In this document: positions 6,539 to 6,637 of the stretch, piece after piece | Layout of the letters: each line of letters begins with the position of its first letter | Numbering within the stretch: the stretch's first letter is position 1 | Source: Anaeromyxobacter dehalogenans | Lineage (GTDB): Bacteria > Myxococcota_A > UBA9042 > DTJE01 | Assembly (NCBI GenBank): GCA_020722625.1 | Contig: DYKK01000185.1 | Location: 1 to 6,637 of the forward strand | Reading direction: 5' to 3' | Length of the DNA: 6,637 bases | Notes under the pieces: model-generated | What the model saw: the letters and a program-made list of their open reading frames with translations, nothing else | Told to the model about the DNA's origin: nothing | Databases searched by the model: none | Translations under genes and position numbers: made by a program

Positions 6539-6637
6539 TCCTCCCTGGGGACGCGATCCCTGGCCCCCTCGTCATCGGGACGTTGCCTCATTTGAAGATC
6601 GCGACTTGCTGGCTTCGTGGTTCCCCTGGAGACGCGA
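6539..6637 (+). other. Non-coding tail with an imperfect 14-base direct repeat
   Basis: No gene is visible after the kinase stop. CCCTGGGGACGCGA (6543-6556) recurs as CCCTGGAGACGCGA (6624-6637), with 13 of 14 bases identical and starts 81 bases apart. The second copy ends exactly at the window edge, so it may continue. Between them is a less GC-rich dip (about 6586-6600). I see no clear terminator hairpin with a T-run and no recognisable promoter. The repeat could be a regulator-binding pair or chance. Confidence 0.45.

Overview
The window is very GC-rich, with strong G/C preference at third codon positions. It carries two complete genes on the + strand, separated by a 154-base gap, plus about 100 bases of non-coding sequence at the right end. 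Asp/Cys-rich repeats of the 'CDDGNACT-DSCDP-TG-C' type, DNDCDG motifs, a lipobox followed by a run of Gly, and a lamin-tail domain together are typical of surface proteins from Myxococcota and related former Deltaproteobacteria. I infer that kind of organism. No rRNA or other taxonomic marker is present, so this stays an inference.

Left region (1-4245): an ideal Shine-Dalgarno sequence leads into a 1406-residue predicted lipoprotein. Its architecture is a near two-fold repeat. Each half runs: Cys-rich Asp-rich array, a DNDCD motif, a TIG/IPT-like Ig fold, then a beta-sandwich with an SxDGGY...GDxDGxxNG signature. A single lamin-tail domain joins the halves. The second Cys-rich array contains nine 75-base units in register, broken once by a 96-base degenerate segment. 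The protein is probably exported, disulphide-rich and anchored by a lipid at its N-terminus. Its biochemical function cannot be read from the sequence.

Gap (4246-4399): a G-rich stretch, a possible small folded element at 4281-4320, and a strong inverted repeat at 4332-4374 (9 + 7 base pairs) just before the next gene. No oligo-T follows the hairpin, so it is not a standard intrinsic terminator.

Right region (4400-6538): a soluble hybrid histidine kinase with PAS-PAS-coiled coil-HisKA-HATPase-receiver order and all catalytic motifs intact. No partner regulator, phosphotransfer protein or output gene lies in the window, so its pathway is unknown. Nothing shows that the kinase and the lipoprotein work together. 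They are co-oriented, but the gap and the hairpin argue for at least partly separate expression.

I see no mobile element, CRISPR array, tRNA or rRNA, and no convincing evidence of a wholly new system. The most distinctive items are the duplicated lipoprotein with its 75-base array, the structured leader before the kinase, and a perfect G-quadruplex motif inside the kinase's first PAS domain.
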